Positions 24,057 through 33,178 of a stretch of 41,408 bases of DNA are shown in pieces. The DNA is taken from contig NZ_LOIC01000044.1 of NCBI RefSeq assembly GCF_001684335.1, forward strand, positions 142,713-184,120. Reading direction: 5' to 3'. The stretch's first letter is position 1. The number at the start of each line of letters is the position of its first letter. The position numbers were made by a program, and so were the translations under genes. The notes beneath the pieces were generated by a model. It was given only the letters and a program-made list of their open reading frames with translations. It made no database searches and was not told where the DNA came from. Source of the stretch: Photorhabdus namnaonensis. GTDB lineage: Bacteria > Pseudomonadota > Gammaproteobacteria > Enterobacterales > Enterobacteriaceae.

Positions 24057-25334
24057 ATGCAACTCCTTATGAGCCTGGTCGGGATGGCAGTGCTGATCTT
24101 GATCGCAGTACTCTTTTCCAGTAATTATCGTGCTATTAAACTTCGTACTGTCCTTGGCGCCTTTTTGATTCAGGTCGCTATCGGTGCTTTCGTACTTTAT
24201 GTTCCCGCAGGTAAGAAGATATTAATAGGGATGTCTGAGGGAGTTTCCAGTGTTATCCAGTATGGTCAGAAAGGAATGGATTTTATTTTTGGTGGATTAG
24301 TTTCCCCCAAAATGTTTGAACTGTTTGGTGGCGGGGGATTTGTTTTCGCCCTGCGCGTACTGCCTATTATTGTTTTCTTCTCTTCATTGATTGCTGTGTT
24401 GTACTACATTGGCGTTATGCAGCTAGTTATCAAAATATTGGGTGGTGGTCTGCAAAAAATTCTCGGCACTTCACGTACAGAATCTTTGTCTGCGACAGCG
24501 AATATTTTCGTGGGCCAAACGGAGGCGCCGCTGGTTGTTCGCCCTTATATTGCTACCATGACCCAATCTGAACTGTTTGCGGTAATGTGTGGTGGTCTGG
24601 CATCCGTTGCGGGTTCGGTACTGGCGGGTTATGCATCAATGGGTGTTCCTTTGGAATATCTGATTGCGGCTTCCTTTATGGCGGCGCCAGGCGGCCTGTT
24701 GTTCGCTAAATTGATGGTGCCTGAAACTGAAAAAACATCTGATACCGTTGATGCAATGTCTTTGGTTTCGGAAGAGGAACGTCCTGCTAACATCATTGAC
24801 GCAGCAGCTTCTGGCGCCGCTTCTGGTATGCAATTGGCATTGAACGTCGGTGCAATGTTATTGGCGTTTGTGGCCTTGATTGCATTGTTAAATGGTATTC
24901 TCGGTGGTATCGGTGGTTTGTTTAAATATCCACAACTTTCTCTTGAACTGATGTTGGGTTGGATTTGTGCGCCGATTGCTTACCTGATTGGTGTTCCGTG
25001 GAGTGAAGCAACAGTTGCGGGTTCTTTCATCGGTCAAAAACTGGTTGTGAATGAATTTGTTGCCTTTATGAATTTCGGTGAATATTTGAAACCGGATGAT
25101 GTGGTTGCGGCAGCAGGCTTGCAGGTGCTGTCAGATCACACCAAAGCGATTATCTCCTTCGCATTGTGTGGTTTCGCTAACCTTTCTTCCGTTGCTATCC
25201 TGCTCGGTGGTCTGGGCGGTATGGCGCCGAGCCGCCGCGGTGATGTTGCTCGTTTGGGGATGAAAGCCATTATAGCGGGTACACTCTCCAACTTAATGAG
25301 TGCAACAATCGCAGGTTTCTTCCTGGCGCTGTAA
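24057..25334 (+). CDS. nupC: NupC-family concentrative nucleoside transporter
   Basis: 425 residues (E. coli NupC about 400). It is a multi-pass inner-membrane protein with the CNT signature [20 protein letters not shown] near 156-175, the preceding NIFV, and [20 protein letters not shown] near 357-376. It couples nucleoside import to protons or cations. NupC and NupX are close paralogues and sequence reading alone does not separate them. Its place directly before deoC and its CRP-type promoter indicate that it feeds the deo pathway. Confidence 0.85.
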   Translation: MQLLMSLVGMAVLILIAVLFSSNYRAIKLRTVLGAFLIQVAIGAFVLYVPAGKKILIGMSEGVSSVIQYGQKGMDFIFGGLVSPKMFELFGGGGFVFALRVLPIIVFFSSLIAVLYYIGVMQLVIKILGGGLQKILGTSRTESLSATANIFVGQTEAPLVVRPYIATMTQSELFAVMCGGLASVAGSVLAGYASMGVPLEYLIAASFMAAPGGLLFAKLMVPETEKTSDTVDAMSLVSEEERPANIIDAAASGAASGMQLALNVGAMLLAFVALIALLNGILGGIGGLFKYPQLSLELMLGWICAPIAYLIGVPWSEATVAGSFIGQKLVVNEFVAFMNFGEYLKPDDVVAAAGLQVLSDHTKAIISFALCGFANLSSVAILLGGLGGMAPSRRGDVARLGMKAIIAGTLSNLMSATIAGFFLAL

Positions 25335-25349
25335 CGTTGTTGAAATTAG

Positions 25350-25372
25350 GCAGGTGGGATAATCCCGCCTGC
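25350..25372 (+). terminator. Hairpin after nupC
   Basis: GCAGGTGGGATAATCCCGCCTGC is a strong stem with one G-T pair on RNA. It lacks a T-run, so termination may depend on Rho or be partial. Confidence 0.55.
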
Positions 25373-25487
25373 AATCTATTATTCCTACCGGTTTATCCTT
25401 AATTCGTGAGTTATATTTTTTGTCGTGTATTATTTGATGATAAGCAAGTTGGATTTGCCGGTAAATCCCATGATAAACATAGTTTAA

Positions 25488-25581
25488 TGTGATAAAAATC
25501 ACATTTGAAATTATTATCTTGCAAATTACATGTAATTAGTGTGATTTTTGGCACAATTTTTTGAACGTTGAAATGTTCAAA
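25488..25581 (+). promoter_or_regulatory. deo promoter: two CRP sites 52 bp apart and a downstream palindrome
   Basis: TGTGATAAAAATCACA (25488-25503) and TGTGATTTTTGGCACA (25540-25555) have centres 52 bp apart, like deoP2 of E. coli, where CytR binds between two CRP dimers. TTTGAACGTTGAAATGTTCAAA (25560-25581) has 7-bp inverted arms and covers the probable core promoter, so it may be a DeoR-like or second CytR operator. TATAAG at 25582-25587 is one candidate -10. Confidence 0.7.
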
Positions 25582-25588
25582 TATAAGA

Positions 25589-25690
25589 TATGCCAAATTT
25601 CAAGGAGTCAAGGCGAGGCTCGCATTAAGGACCATAAGCCGAAGAGAGCATAGTGCGGTGAAAAGGAGTTCAATCGTCGCTGTAGGCATA
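25589..25690. repeat. Possible inserted repeat in the deoC leader
   Basis: The segment is bounded by TATGCC and GGCATA and begins TATGCCAAATTTCAAG, recalling the ends of Photorhabdus-type ERIC elements, but the core does not match ERIC. It lies between promoter and deoC, giving a leader of about 200 bases that also has a hairpin at 25755-25774 (GGCTCTAGC, AAAA, GCTAGCC). Confidence 0.35.
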
Positions 25691-25798
25691 CCATCGCGAC
25701 ATCTTTATGGAACCAAGTCCGCTCGCCAACAAACAATCGTTTAACAGCATGTGTGGCTCTAGCAAAAGCTAGCCGCGATAATAACGTTGGAGAGTTTT

Positions 25799-26578
25799 AT
25801 GACCGATTTAACCGCAGCAGCGCAGCGTGCGCTGAGTTTGATGGATTTAACGACACTCAATGATAATGATACCGATGAAAAAGTGACGGCGCTTTGCCAT
25901 CAGGCGAAAAGCCCGGCGGGTAATACCGCGGCTATCTGTATCTACCCTCGTTTTATTCCTCTGGCGCGTAAAGTATTACGTGAACAGGGCACTCCTGAAA
26001 TCCGCATTGCAACAGTGACAAACTTCCCACACGGCAATGACGATATTGATATCGCTTTAGCTGAAACCCAAGCGGCTATCGCTTATGGCGCTGATGAGGT
26101 CGACGTGGTTTTCCCATACCGTGCATTGATGGCCGGTAATGAACAAGTCGGTTTTGACATGGTAAAAGCGTGTAAAGCCGCCTGCGCAGAAGTGGGAGTG
26201 CTGTTAAAAGTCATTATTGAAACCGGTGAACTAAAAGAGGAATCCCTGATCCGTAAGGCGTCTGAAATTTCAATCAACGCGGGTGCGGATTTTATCAAAA
26301 CCTCTACGGGCAAAGTGCCGGTTAACGCAACCTTAGCAAGCGCTGAAATCATGATGAAGGTGATTCATGAGATGGGTGTGGGTGAAATGGTTGGTTTCAA
26401 ACCGGCTGGCGGCGTGCGTACCGCGGAAGAGGCTGCACAATATCTGGCATTAGCTGATCATATCATGGGTGACAAATGGGCTGATGCCCGTCATTTCCGT
26501 TTTGGGGCTTCCAGCTTGTTGGGCAGTTTGCTAACCACGTTGGGGCATCAGAATCAAGAGCAAAGCAGTAATTACTGA
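25799..26578 (+). CDS. deoC: Deoxyribose-phosphate aldolase
   Basis: 259 residues from ATG 25799 with GGAGAG five bases upstream, the E. coli length. [28 protein letters not shown] (catalytic-site Lys) and [14 protein letters not shown] (Schiff-base Lys) and FKPAGGVRT match the class I aldolase. It splits 2-deoxyribose 5-phosphate into acetaldehyde and glyceraldehyde 3-phosphate. First gene of the deoCABD operon behind the promoter at 25488-25581. Confidence 0.97.
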   Translation: MTDLTAAAQRALSLMDLTTLNDNDTDEKVTALCHQAKSPAGNTAAICIYPRFIPLARKVLREQGTPEIRIATVTNFPHGNDDIDIALAETQAAIAYGADEVDVVFPYRALMAGNEQVGFDMVKACKAACAEVGVLLKVIIETGELKEESLIRKASEISINAGADFIKTSTGKVPVNATLASAEIMMKVIHEMGVGEMVGFKPAGGVRTAEEAAQYLALADHIMGDKWADARHFRFGASSLLGSLLTTLGHQNQEQSSNY

Positions 26579-26651
26579 GCATCGTGTACTGCATCGGTTG
26601 GTGTGTAACCGCTGAATTTTTCCCGATTTTAACAATGATTAGGAGAATGCT

Positions 26652-27974
26652 TTGTTTCTGGCACAGGAAATTATCCGTAAAAAACGTGATGGATATCCAC
26701 TGAGTGAAGAAGAGATCCGCTTCTTCATCAATGGCGTGCGTGACAATACCGTTTCCGAAGGACAAATTGCCGCGCTGGCGATGGTTATCCACTTCCGGGA
26801 TATGGTGATGGAAGAACGTGTCGCCCTGACGCTGGCTATGCGTGATTCCGGTACCGTGTTGAACTGGCAAAGCCTGAATCTAAACGGCCCGATTGTGGAT
26901 AAACATTCGACCGGCGGTGTTGGTGATGTGACCTCCCTGATGCTTGGCCCGATGGTGGCGGCCTGCGGTGGTTATGTTCCGATGATTTCCGGCCGTGGTT
27001 TAGGCCATACCGGGGGAACGCTGGACAAGTTGGAAGCGATTCCGGGGTTTGATATTTTTCCTGATGAGCGGCGTTTCCGTGACATTATTCAGGATGTTGG
27101 CGTGGCGATTATCGGCCAGACTCATTCGCTGGCGCCGGCAGACAAACGCTTCTATGCAACCCGTGATATTACCGCGACGGTGGATTCTATTCCCTTGATC
27201 ACCGCCTCTATCCTTGGCAAAAAACTGGCTGAGGGCTTGGACGCACTGGTAATGGATGTCAAAGTTGGCTCTGGTGCGTTTATGTCAACGTATGAAGCGT
27301 CACAGCAACTGGCGGAATCAATTGTCAGCGTGGCTAATGGCGCAGGTTGTAAAACGACCGCGTTGTTGACGGATATGAATCAAGTACTGGCATCCAGTGC
27401 GGGTAATGCGCTTGAAGTTCGTGAAGCGGTTCGATTTCTGACGGGGGAAAATCGCAATCCGCGTTTACTCGAAGTTACGATGGCACTGTGTGCTGAAATG
27501 TTGGTATCCGGTCATTTGGCGACAGACTGTGAAGATGCTCGCAATAAACTCCAGTCTGTCTTAGATAACGGTAAAGCGGCCGAAATCTTTGGTCGCATGG
27601 TCGCGGCACAACAAGGTCCGACCGATTTCGTCGAGCGTTATGACAGCTACTTGCCAACCGCTGTTTTCAGCAAACCCGTATTGGTTGAACAGCATGGATT
27701 TATTACGTATATGGATACCCGTGCTCTAGGGATGTCTGTAGTTTCCCTTGGTGGAGGGCGCCGTAAGGCCGCAGATCCCATTAATTACAGCGTGGGGCTG
27801 AGTAATATCGTTGCTCTGGGTTCAGAAGTTAATAGCGGTACACCCTTAGCTATTATTCATGCCAACAATGAGAATGAGTGGCAGGAAGCGGCGGAGGCAG
27901 TACGTAAAGCTATCGTTCTGGGTACAGAAGCCAAACCAGCCACACCGATGGTTTATCGCCAAATTGGCGAATAA
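26652..27974 (+). CDS. deoA: Thymidine phosphorylase
   Basis: 440 residues from TTG 26652, supported by AGGAG six bases upstream and a product start [14 protein letters not shown] identical in style to E. coli Deo[15 protein letters not shown] (phosphate loop), [20 protein letters not shown] and [11 protein letters not shown] are the conserved blocks. It converts thymidine and phosphate to thymine and deoxyribose 1-phosphate. It lies 73 bases after deoC in the same operon. Confidence 0.97.
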   Translation: MFLAQEIIRKKRDGYPLSEEEIRFFINGVRDNTVSEGQIAALAMVIHFRDMVMEERVALTLAMRDSGTVLNWQSLNLNGPIVDKHSTGGVGDVTSLMLGPMVAACGGYVPMISGRGLGHTGGTLDKLEAIPGFDIFPDERRFRDIIQDVGVAIIGQTHSLAPADKRFYATRDITATVDSIPLITASILGKKLAEGLDALVMDVKVGSGAFMSTYEASQQLAESIVSVANGAGCKTTALLTDMNQVLASSAGNALEVREAVRFLTGENRNPRLLEVTMALCAEMLVSGHLATDCEDARNKLQSVLDNGKAAEIFGRMVAAQQGPTDFVERYDSYLPTAVFSKPVLVEQHGFITYMDTRALGMSVVSLGGGRRKAADPINYSVGLSNIVALGSEVNSGTPLAIIHANNENEWQEAAEAVRKAIVLGTEAKPATPMVYRQIGE

Positions 27975-28045
27975 TAACCATACTTATTATTAGAAAATGG
28001 TGGCATTTTCGCATTGTTAGCGTGATTTGACGCAGGAGAAAATTT

Positions 28046-29269
28046 ATGAAACGAACATTCATCATGGTATTGGATTCTTTTGGCATTGGCGCCAGTGAAG
28101 ATGCTGAAAAATTTGGTGATAAAGGATCTAACACCTTGGGGCACATCGCGGAAGCGTGCGCCCGTGGTGATGCTGATGTCGGTCGCAAGGGGCCTCTGTA
28201 CTTGCCGAACTTAAGCCGTTTAGGTTTGGGTAAAGCGACAGAGGAGTCCTGTGGAACTTTCCCTGTCGGTTTGGATAAAGACGCGGACATTATTGGCGCT
28301 TACGCTTACGCCAGTGAACTCTCTTCCGGTAAAGATACACCATCGGGTCACTGGGAAATTGCCGGTGTCCCGGTGCTGTTTGACTGGGGTTACTTCAAAG
28401 ATGAAGAGAACAGCTTTCCGCAGGCATTGTTGGATAAACTGGTAGAACGCGCAAATCTGCCCGGTTATCTCGGTAACTGCCACTCTTCTGGTACGGTTAT
28501 TCTGGATAAACTGGGTGAAGAGCATATGAAAACCGGTAAACCGATTTTCTATACCTCTGCTGACTCGGTATTCCAGATTGCTTGTCACGAAAAGACTTTC
28601 GGTTTAGATCGCCTGTACGAACTGTGCGAAATCGCCCGTGAAGAATTGACTGATGGCGGTTACAATATCGGTCGGGTTATCGCGCGTCCATTTGTTGGAG
28701 ACAAAGCGGGTAACTTCCAGCGTACTGGTAATCGTCACGACTTAGCTGTAGAGCCGCCTGCTCCTACCATACTGAAAAAATTGGTCGATGAAAAAAATGG
28801 CGAAGTCGTTTCTATCGGTAAAATTGCCGACATTTATGCGAATGTCGGCATTACGCAAAAAGTAAAAGCGACCGGCATCGATGCACTATTTGATGCAACG
28901 CTGGTGGAAATGGAAAAAGCGGGTGACAACACCATCGTATTTACTAACTTTGTCGATTTCGACTCTTCTTATGGTCATCGTCGTGATGTTCCGGGTTATG
29001 CGGCAGCGCTGGAACTGTTTGACCGTCGTCTGCCTGAAATGCTGAAACTGGTGAAAGATGATGACATTTTAATCCTGACTGCCGACCACGGTTGTGATCC
29101 AACGTGGTCTGGTACTGACCATACTCGTGAGCACATTCCGGTGCTGATTTATGGACCAAAAGTGCAATCTGGTTCATTGGGGCGCCGCGAAACTTTTGCT
29201 GATATTGGACAGACAGTCGCTGAATACTTTGAACTGTCGCCAATGGAATATGGCAAATCAATGCTCTGA
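28046..29269 (+). CDS. deoB: Phosphopentomutase
   Basis: 407 residues, as in E. coli, with GCAGGAG upstream of the [23 protein letters not shown] (metal Asp and start of the active site), [11 protein letters not shown] (phosphorylated Thr region) and [20 protein letters not shown] (metal ligands) belong to the alkaline phosphatase superfamily. It moves phosphate between C1 and C5 of (deoxy)ribose, linking DeoA and DeoD products to DeoC. Confidence 0.97.
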   Translation: MKRTFIMVLDSFGIGASEDAEKFGDKGSNTLGHIAEACARGDADVGRKGPLYLPNLSRLGLGKATEESCGTFPVGLDKDADIIGAYAYASELSSGKDTPSGHWEIAGVPVLFDWGYFKDEENSFPQALLDKLVERANLPGYLGNCHSSGTVILDKLGEEHMKTGKPIFYTSADSVFQIACHEKTFGLDRLYELCEIAREELTDGGYNIGRVIARPFVGDKAGNFQRTGNRHDLAVEPPAPTILKKLVDEKNGEVVSIGKIADIYANVGITQKVKATGIDALFDATLVEMEKAGDNTIVFTNFVDFDSSYGHRRDVPGYAAALELFDRRLPEMLKLVKDDDILILTADHGCDPTWSGTDHTREHIPVLIYGPKVQSGSLGRRETFADIGQTVAEYFELSPMEYGKSML

Positions 29270-29279
29270 ACCTACTTAC

Positions 29280-29299
29280 TGGCTGCTTTTGGGCAGCCA
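29280..29299 (+). terminator. Intercistronic hairpin deoB-deoD
   Basis: TGGCTGC, loop TTTTGG, GCAGCCA without T-run. It probably modulates mRNA decay between deoB and deoD and does not separate the operon. Confidence 0.5.
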
Positions 29300-29347
29300 T
29301 GTATGACGACTAAAATAACCATTAAATAAAAAAATAAGGAATTTGAT

Positions 29348-30064
29348 ATGGCCACGCCTCATATTAATGCTGAGATGGGTGATTTTGCAGACGTTGTTCT
29401 GATGCCTGGCGATCCATTACGTGCGAAATATATTGCTGAAACTTTTCTGGAAAATGTACGGCAGGTAAACGACGTACGCGGCATGTTGGGGTTTACCGGT
29501 ACTTATAAAGGCCGCCCGATTTCTGTGATGGGGCATGGTATGGGTATCCCATCCTGCTCTATCTATGCAAAAGAACTGATCACCGATTTCGGTGCTAAAG
29601 TCCTCATCCGTGTCGGTTCCTGTGGTTCGGTACGTCAAGATGTTCAATTGCGTGACGTGATTATTGGCATGGGGGCATGTACTGATTCCAAAGTTAACCG
29701 TATACGTTTTAAAGATCACGATTTTGCGGCGATTGCTGATTTCGATCTGGTCCGTAACGCGGTTGACGCGGCTAAAGCAAAAAACATCAATGTGCGTGTA
29801 GGCAACATCTTCTCGGTGGAGCTGTTCTATACACCTGATCCACAATTGTTTGATGTAATGGAACAATATGGCATTCTGGGTGTAGAAATGGAAGCTGCGG
29901 GTTTTTACGGTGTTGCGGCTGAATATGGCGCGAAAGCGCTGACTATTTGTACCGTTTCTGACCACATCCGTACTCATGAAAAACTGACCGCCGAGGAACG
30001 CCAGACGACTTTCAATGAAATGATTGAAATCGCCTTGGAGTCTGTGCTGTTGGGTGATAAATAA
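29348..30064 (+). CDS. deoD: Purine nucleoside phosphorylase
   Basis: 238 residues (E. coli 239). [67 protein letters not shown] and [10 protein letters not shown] are the family motifs, the last with the catalytic Asp. It phosphorolyses purine (deoxy)nucleosides. Last gene of the operon, followed by a terminator shared with the convergent cystathionine enzyme gene. Confidence 0.97.
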   Translation: MATPHINAEMGDFADVVLMPGDPLRAKYIAETFLENVRQVNDVRGMLGFTGTYKGRPISVMGHGMGIPSCSIYAKELITDFGAKVLIRVGSCGSVRQDVQLRDVIIGMGACTDSKVNRIRFKDHDFAAIADFDLVRNAVDAAKAKNINVRVGNIFSVELFYTPDPQLFDVMEQYGILGVEMEAAGFYGVAAEYGAKALTICTVSDHIRTHEKLTAEERQTTFNEMIEIALESVLLGDK

Positions 30065-30094
30065 TCCCGGTTCTACATTTGCTTTTGATGGCAT

Positions 30095-30154
30095 AAAAAG
30101 AGCCGCTTTTTATTTAAATGCCAGCCAGTTAAAAAATTGGCTGGCATCGCTCTT
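30095..30154. terminator. Bidirectional terminator between deoD and the gamma-lyase gene
   Basis: ATGCCAGCCA (30118-30127) and TGGCTGGCAT (30138-30147) form a perfect stem, flanked by outer arms AAAAAGAGC (30095-30103) and GCTCTTTTA (30149-30157), giving A/T-runs on both sides as expected for convergent genes. Confidence 0.8.
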
Positions 30155-31309
30155 TTATTGAGCGGCTTTTTCCAACGCCTGAGCTAAATCGGCGATCAGA
30201 TCCTCTGCATCCTCGATACCCACAGAAATACGTATCAACTGTGGCGTAATCCCGGAAGCAAGGCGTTTTTCTAATGGAATAGACGCGTGAGTCATACTAA
30301 ATGGTTGGCCGATCAGACTCTCCACCCCGCCCAGACTTTCTGCCAATGTAAATAACTTTAGCTCTTGAATTAAGCGGCGGGCATAATCATCATCACCTTT
30401 TAAGTGAACAGAAATCATACCACCAAAGCCCTTCATTTGACGTTTCGCTAGTTCATGCTGTGGATGGGAAACGAGGCCGGGATAGAAGACGGTTTCGATC
30501 TGAGGTTGCCGCTCCAGCCAGTGTGCGATCTTTGATGCACTGTCGATGTGGCGCTGCATACGCAGAGCAAGAGTCCGCATGCCGCGCAGTACCAGGAAAC
30601 TACTAAATGGATCGAGCACGCCGCCGACAGAGTTTTGCAGGAAACCAAGTTTTTCTGCTAGTTCTGCATCTTTTCCGACGACAGCCAACCCTGCGATCAC
30701 ATCGGAGTGGCCGTTTAAATATTTAGTGGCGGAGTGCACAACGATATCAAATCCCAGATCAAGTGGGCGCTGGAGATACGGCGAGGCGAAAGTGTTATCT
30801 GCCACGCTGATAATACCGTGCCGTTGCGCTATTTGTGCGATAGCCGCCAGATCAGCCAGTTTCAATAACGGATTGGTGGGGGTTTCTACCCAAATCATTT
30901 TTGTGTCGGGACGAATCGCTGCTTCAAGGCCGGTAATATCATGGGCTTCCACGTAAGTGACACGCAAACCGGCAGTGCGGCTACGTACTTTTTCGAGTAG
31001 CCGATAGGTGCCGCCGTACAGATCATCGACGGCCACCAAATGGCTATCCTTATCCAACAGTTCTAGCACCGTGGAACTGGCAGCCAGCCCTGAACTAAAA
31101 GCGTAGCCTCGGCTACCGTTTTCCAATTCGGCTATCGCGTTTTCTAGTGCATCACGTGTTGGGTTGCCGCTGCGGGAATATTCATAACCCATGTGTTGGC
31201 CGGGGGCGGATTGGGCGTAAGTCGAAGTGGCATAAATTGCCGGCATTACTGCGCCAGTGTGGTCTGGTGTATAGCCAGCGTGAACAGTTTTAGTATCAAA
31301 CTTGGTCAT
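30155..31309 (-). CDS. Cystathionine gamma-lyase/gamma-synthase family PLP enzyme
   Basis: 384 residues from ATG 31309 (AGGA seven bases upstream; an upstream in-frame start at 31330 overlaps the previous stop). It belongs to the Cys/Met-metabolism PLP family: YSRSGNPTRDALENAIAELE near 44-63, FSSGLAASSTVLELL, VDDLYGGTYRL, PTNPLLKLADL, ADNTFASPYLQRPLDLG and HSATKYLNGHSDVIAG with the PLP Lys. Sequence alone does not separate lyase from synthase, but the gene directly upstream is cystathionine beta-synthase, so a gamma-lyase completing reverse trans-sulfuration (homocysteine to cysteine) is the better reading. Confidence 0.85.
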   Translation of the reverse strand: MTKFDTKTVHAGYTPDHTGAVMPAIYATSTYAQSAPGQHMGYEYSRSGNPTRDALENAIAELENGSRGYAFSSGLAASSTVLELLDKDSHLVAVDDLYGGTYRLLEKVRSRTAGLRVTYVEAHDITGLEAAIRPDTKMIWVETPTNPLLKLADLAAIAQIAQRHGIISVADNTFASPYLQRPLDLGFDIVVHSATKYLNGHSDVIAGLAVVGKDAELAEKLGFLQNSVGGVLDPFSSFLVLRGMRTLALRMQRHIDSASKIAHWLERQPQIETVFYPGLVSHPQHELAKRQMKGFGGMISVHLKGDDDYARRLIQELKLFTLAESLGGVESLIGQPFSMTHASIPLEKRLASGITPQLIRISVGIEDAEDLIADLAQALEKAAQ

Positions 31310-31326
31310 AGAATCATTCCTAAAAA

Positions 31327-32694
31327 TCAATTAAGTTGCTGACGCCATGCATTCAGCACATCTGTGCGCGTTACCAGCCCAAGAAAACGGTCATTATCGA
31401 CAATCAACGCCACATGTCCGGCATCGAAAGTTGCCATCAATTGTTGCAAAGAAGCGTTCTTATCCAGCGTTTTCACCTGATGAGTCATAGCGTAGCTAAC
31501 GGGCAGACTAAAATTGCGTGAATCAGCCTGAACGGTATGCATCAAATCCCACTCATCGATAATACCGACCACTTGTTCCCCTTCCAGCACCGGTAATTGT
31601 GAAATTTCATATAAGCGCATGCGGGTATGAGCGGTTCTTAACGTATCTTCTGGCGATATAAAAACCGTAGCGCCATCCTGATAGCGATAAGTAATATAGT
31701 CACTGAGATCATGCTGCGGCGCACGAGATTGGAATCCCTGCTCTAGCATCCAATAATCGTTAAACATTTTTGACAGATACTTATTTCCACTGTCACATGC
31801 TAGCGTAACCACACGTTTGGGAGTGGTTTGCGCACGGCAGTAACGCAGTGCGGCGGCGAGCAAGGTACCGCTGGAAGAGCCTGCCAGCACACCTTCCTTT
31901 AGCAACAGATCACGGGCGCTGGAAAAAGCTTCCGCGTCACTGACACGGTATGCGTGGCGCACGCGACTAAAATCGCCCAGAGGAGGGACAAAATCTTCAC
32001 CGATGCCTTCTACCTGCCAGCTCCCGGCTTCACCATATTTACCGTGTTCGATATAGTCCACCAGAATAGAACCACTTGGATCTGCCAGAACAAACTCAGT
32101 TTCCGGCGAAACCTGAGCGAAATAGTGACTTAAGCCGCCGAGCGTACCGCCGGACCCGACACCAATCACCACAGCATCGACATTGTGGTTCATTTGCTGC
32201 CAGATTTCCGGTCCGGTAGTGGTTGTGTGTGCTGCTGAGTTAGCCGGATTATTGAACTGATCGATGTAATAAGCGCCGGGGATCTCTTGCGCCAGACGTA
32301 GGGCGTAATCTTGATAATACTCTGGATGGCCTTTGCTGACATCAGAACGGGTAAGACGTACATCGGTACCCAGTGCGCGCAGATGAAACACCTTCTCCCG
32401 GCTCATCTTATCTGGAACAACCAGAATCAATTTATAGCCTTTCAGAGCGGCGACTAGCGCTAATCCAATACCGGTATTACCGGCAGTAGCTTCGATAATC
32501 GTCCCACCAGGTTGAAGTAACCCTTGTTCTTCCGCCTGCTCGATCATGGAAAGAGCAACGCGATCTTTAATAGAGCCACCGGGATTTTGATTCTCCAGCT
32601 TAATAAATAATTGACACGGACCGGTATTCAGATGCGTTAACTCCAGCAACGGGGTATTGCCAATCATATCGAGAACAGAGCGTGATGTGGTCAT
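31327..32694 (-). CDS. cbs: Cystathionine beta-synthase with C-terminal CBS-domain pair
   Basis: 455 residues. The catalytic part carries ENQNPGGSIKDRVALSMIEQ (PLP Lys in SxKDR), EATAGNTGIGLALVAALKGY and GVGSGGTLGGLSHYF (phosphate loop). From about residue 335 two CBS domains follow (VFISPEDTLRTAHTRMRLYE, QLPVLEGEQVVGIIDEWDLM; YAMTHQVKTLDKNASLQQLM, ALIVDNDRFLGLVTRTDVL), a regulatory Bateman module. No N-terminal haem-binding segment is present. It condenses homocysteine with serine, or with O-acetylserine as some bacterial members do. GGAG precedes the start. The lyase gene follows 17 bases after its stop. E. coli lacks this pathway. Confidence 0.88.
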   Translation of the reverse strand: MTTSRSVLDMIGNTPLLELTHLNTGPCQLFIKLENQNPGGSIKDRVALSMIEQAEEQGLLQPGGTIIEATAGNTGIGLALVAALKGYKLILVVPDKMSREKVFHLRALGTDVRLTRSDVSKGHPEYYQDYALRLAQEIPGAYYIDQFNNPANSAAHTTTTGPEIWQQMNHNVDAVVIGVGSGGTLGGLSHYFAQVSPETEFVLADPSGSILVDYIEHGKYGEAGSWQVEGIGEDFVPPLGDFSRVRHAYRVSDAEAFSSARDLLLKEGVLAGSSSGTLLAAALRYCRAQTTPKRVVTLACDSGNKYLSKMFNDYWMLEQGFQSRAPQHDLSDYITYRYQDGATVFISPEDTLRTAHTRMRLYEISQLPVLEGEQVVGIIDEWDLMHTVQADSRNFSLPVSYAMTHQVKTLDKNASLQQLMATFDAGHVALIVDNDRFLGLVTRTDVLNAWRQQLN

Positions 32695-33178
32695 ATCATC
32701 TCCAGATAATCCGTTGTATTCAGATAGTTATGGAGGATAACTCTGTATATGTATTTGTTTGAAAGAATGAATAGCAACCATATATAGCCAAAAGTAATAT
32801 ATTAGTTTTATTTTAGATGTGAAGAAGTATAGACGTTTAGATTTCCTGATTTATTAAACAGTGAGGTAAATAAAATCATTTAATTTACAGTCAGGAGCTA
32901 ATCAGAATAAAAACGATGATTTTTACCAGCAATTTATACCTTGATAACTTAGTTATTAATCTAAGAAGTATTCCGGTTTTAAAAATATTCCATGAACAAG
33001 ATGATGGATATTTTCATCTTATTTACTTTTAGACTCTATTATGATTTTAAAATAACATCCTCCCGTTTTCTTCTGTCCTCTGTCTTCTCTCTTCCGCCCT
33101 CTATTTTTACTCTGGAAAATCATATGCATTTTGTGTAGAGTTTGATTGTGCAAAAATAAAACAGAAGAGATTTCATGA
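32695..33178. other. Divergent intergenic region cbs / helicase-nuclease operon
   Basis: A+T-rich, no gene. AGACGTTTAGATTTCC at 32831-32846 resembles two adjacent Met boxes (7 of 8, then 5 of 8) and could place cbs under MetJ, but this is weak. A polypyrimidine tract spans about 33061-33117 and shares TCTTCTGTCCTCTGT with 23528-23542. AGAAGAG at about 33163-33169 is the ribosome site for the next gene. A five-codon frame (ATG 33175 to TGA 33190-33192) overlaps the start. Confidence 0.4.

Noticed and set aside
29417-30094. 225-codon ORF antisense to deoD
   Set aside because: It is the codon-bias shadow of deoD on the other strand; no start site signals and no known family. The same holds for long antisense ORFs in prfC, deoA and deoC.
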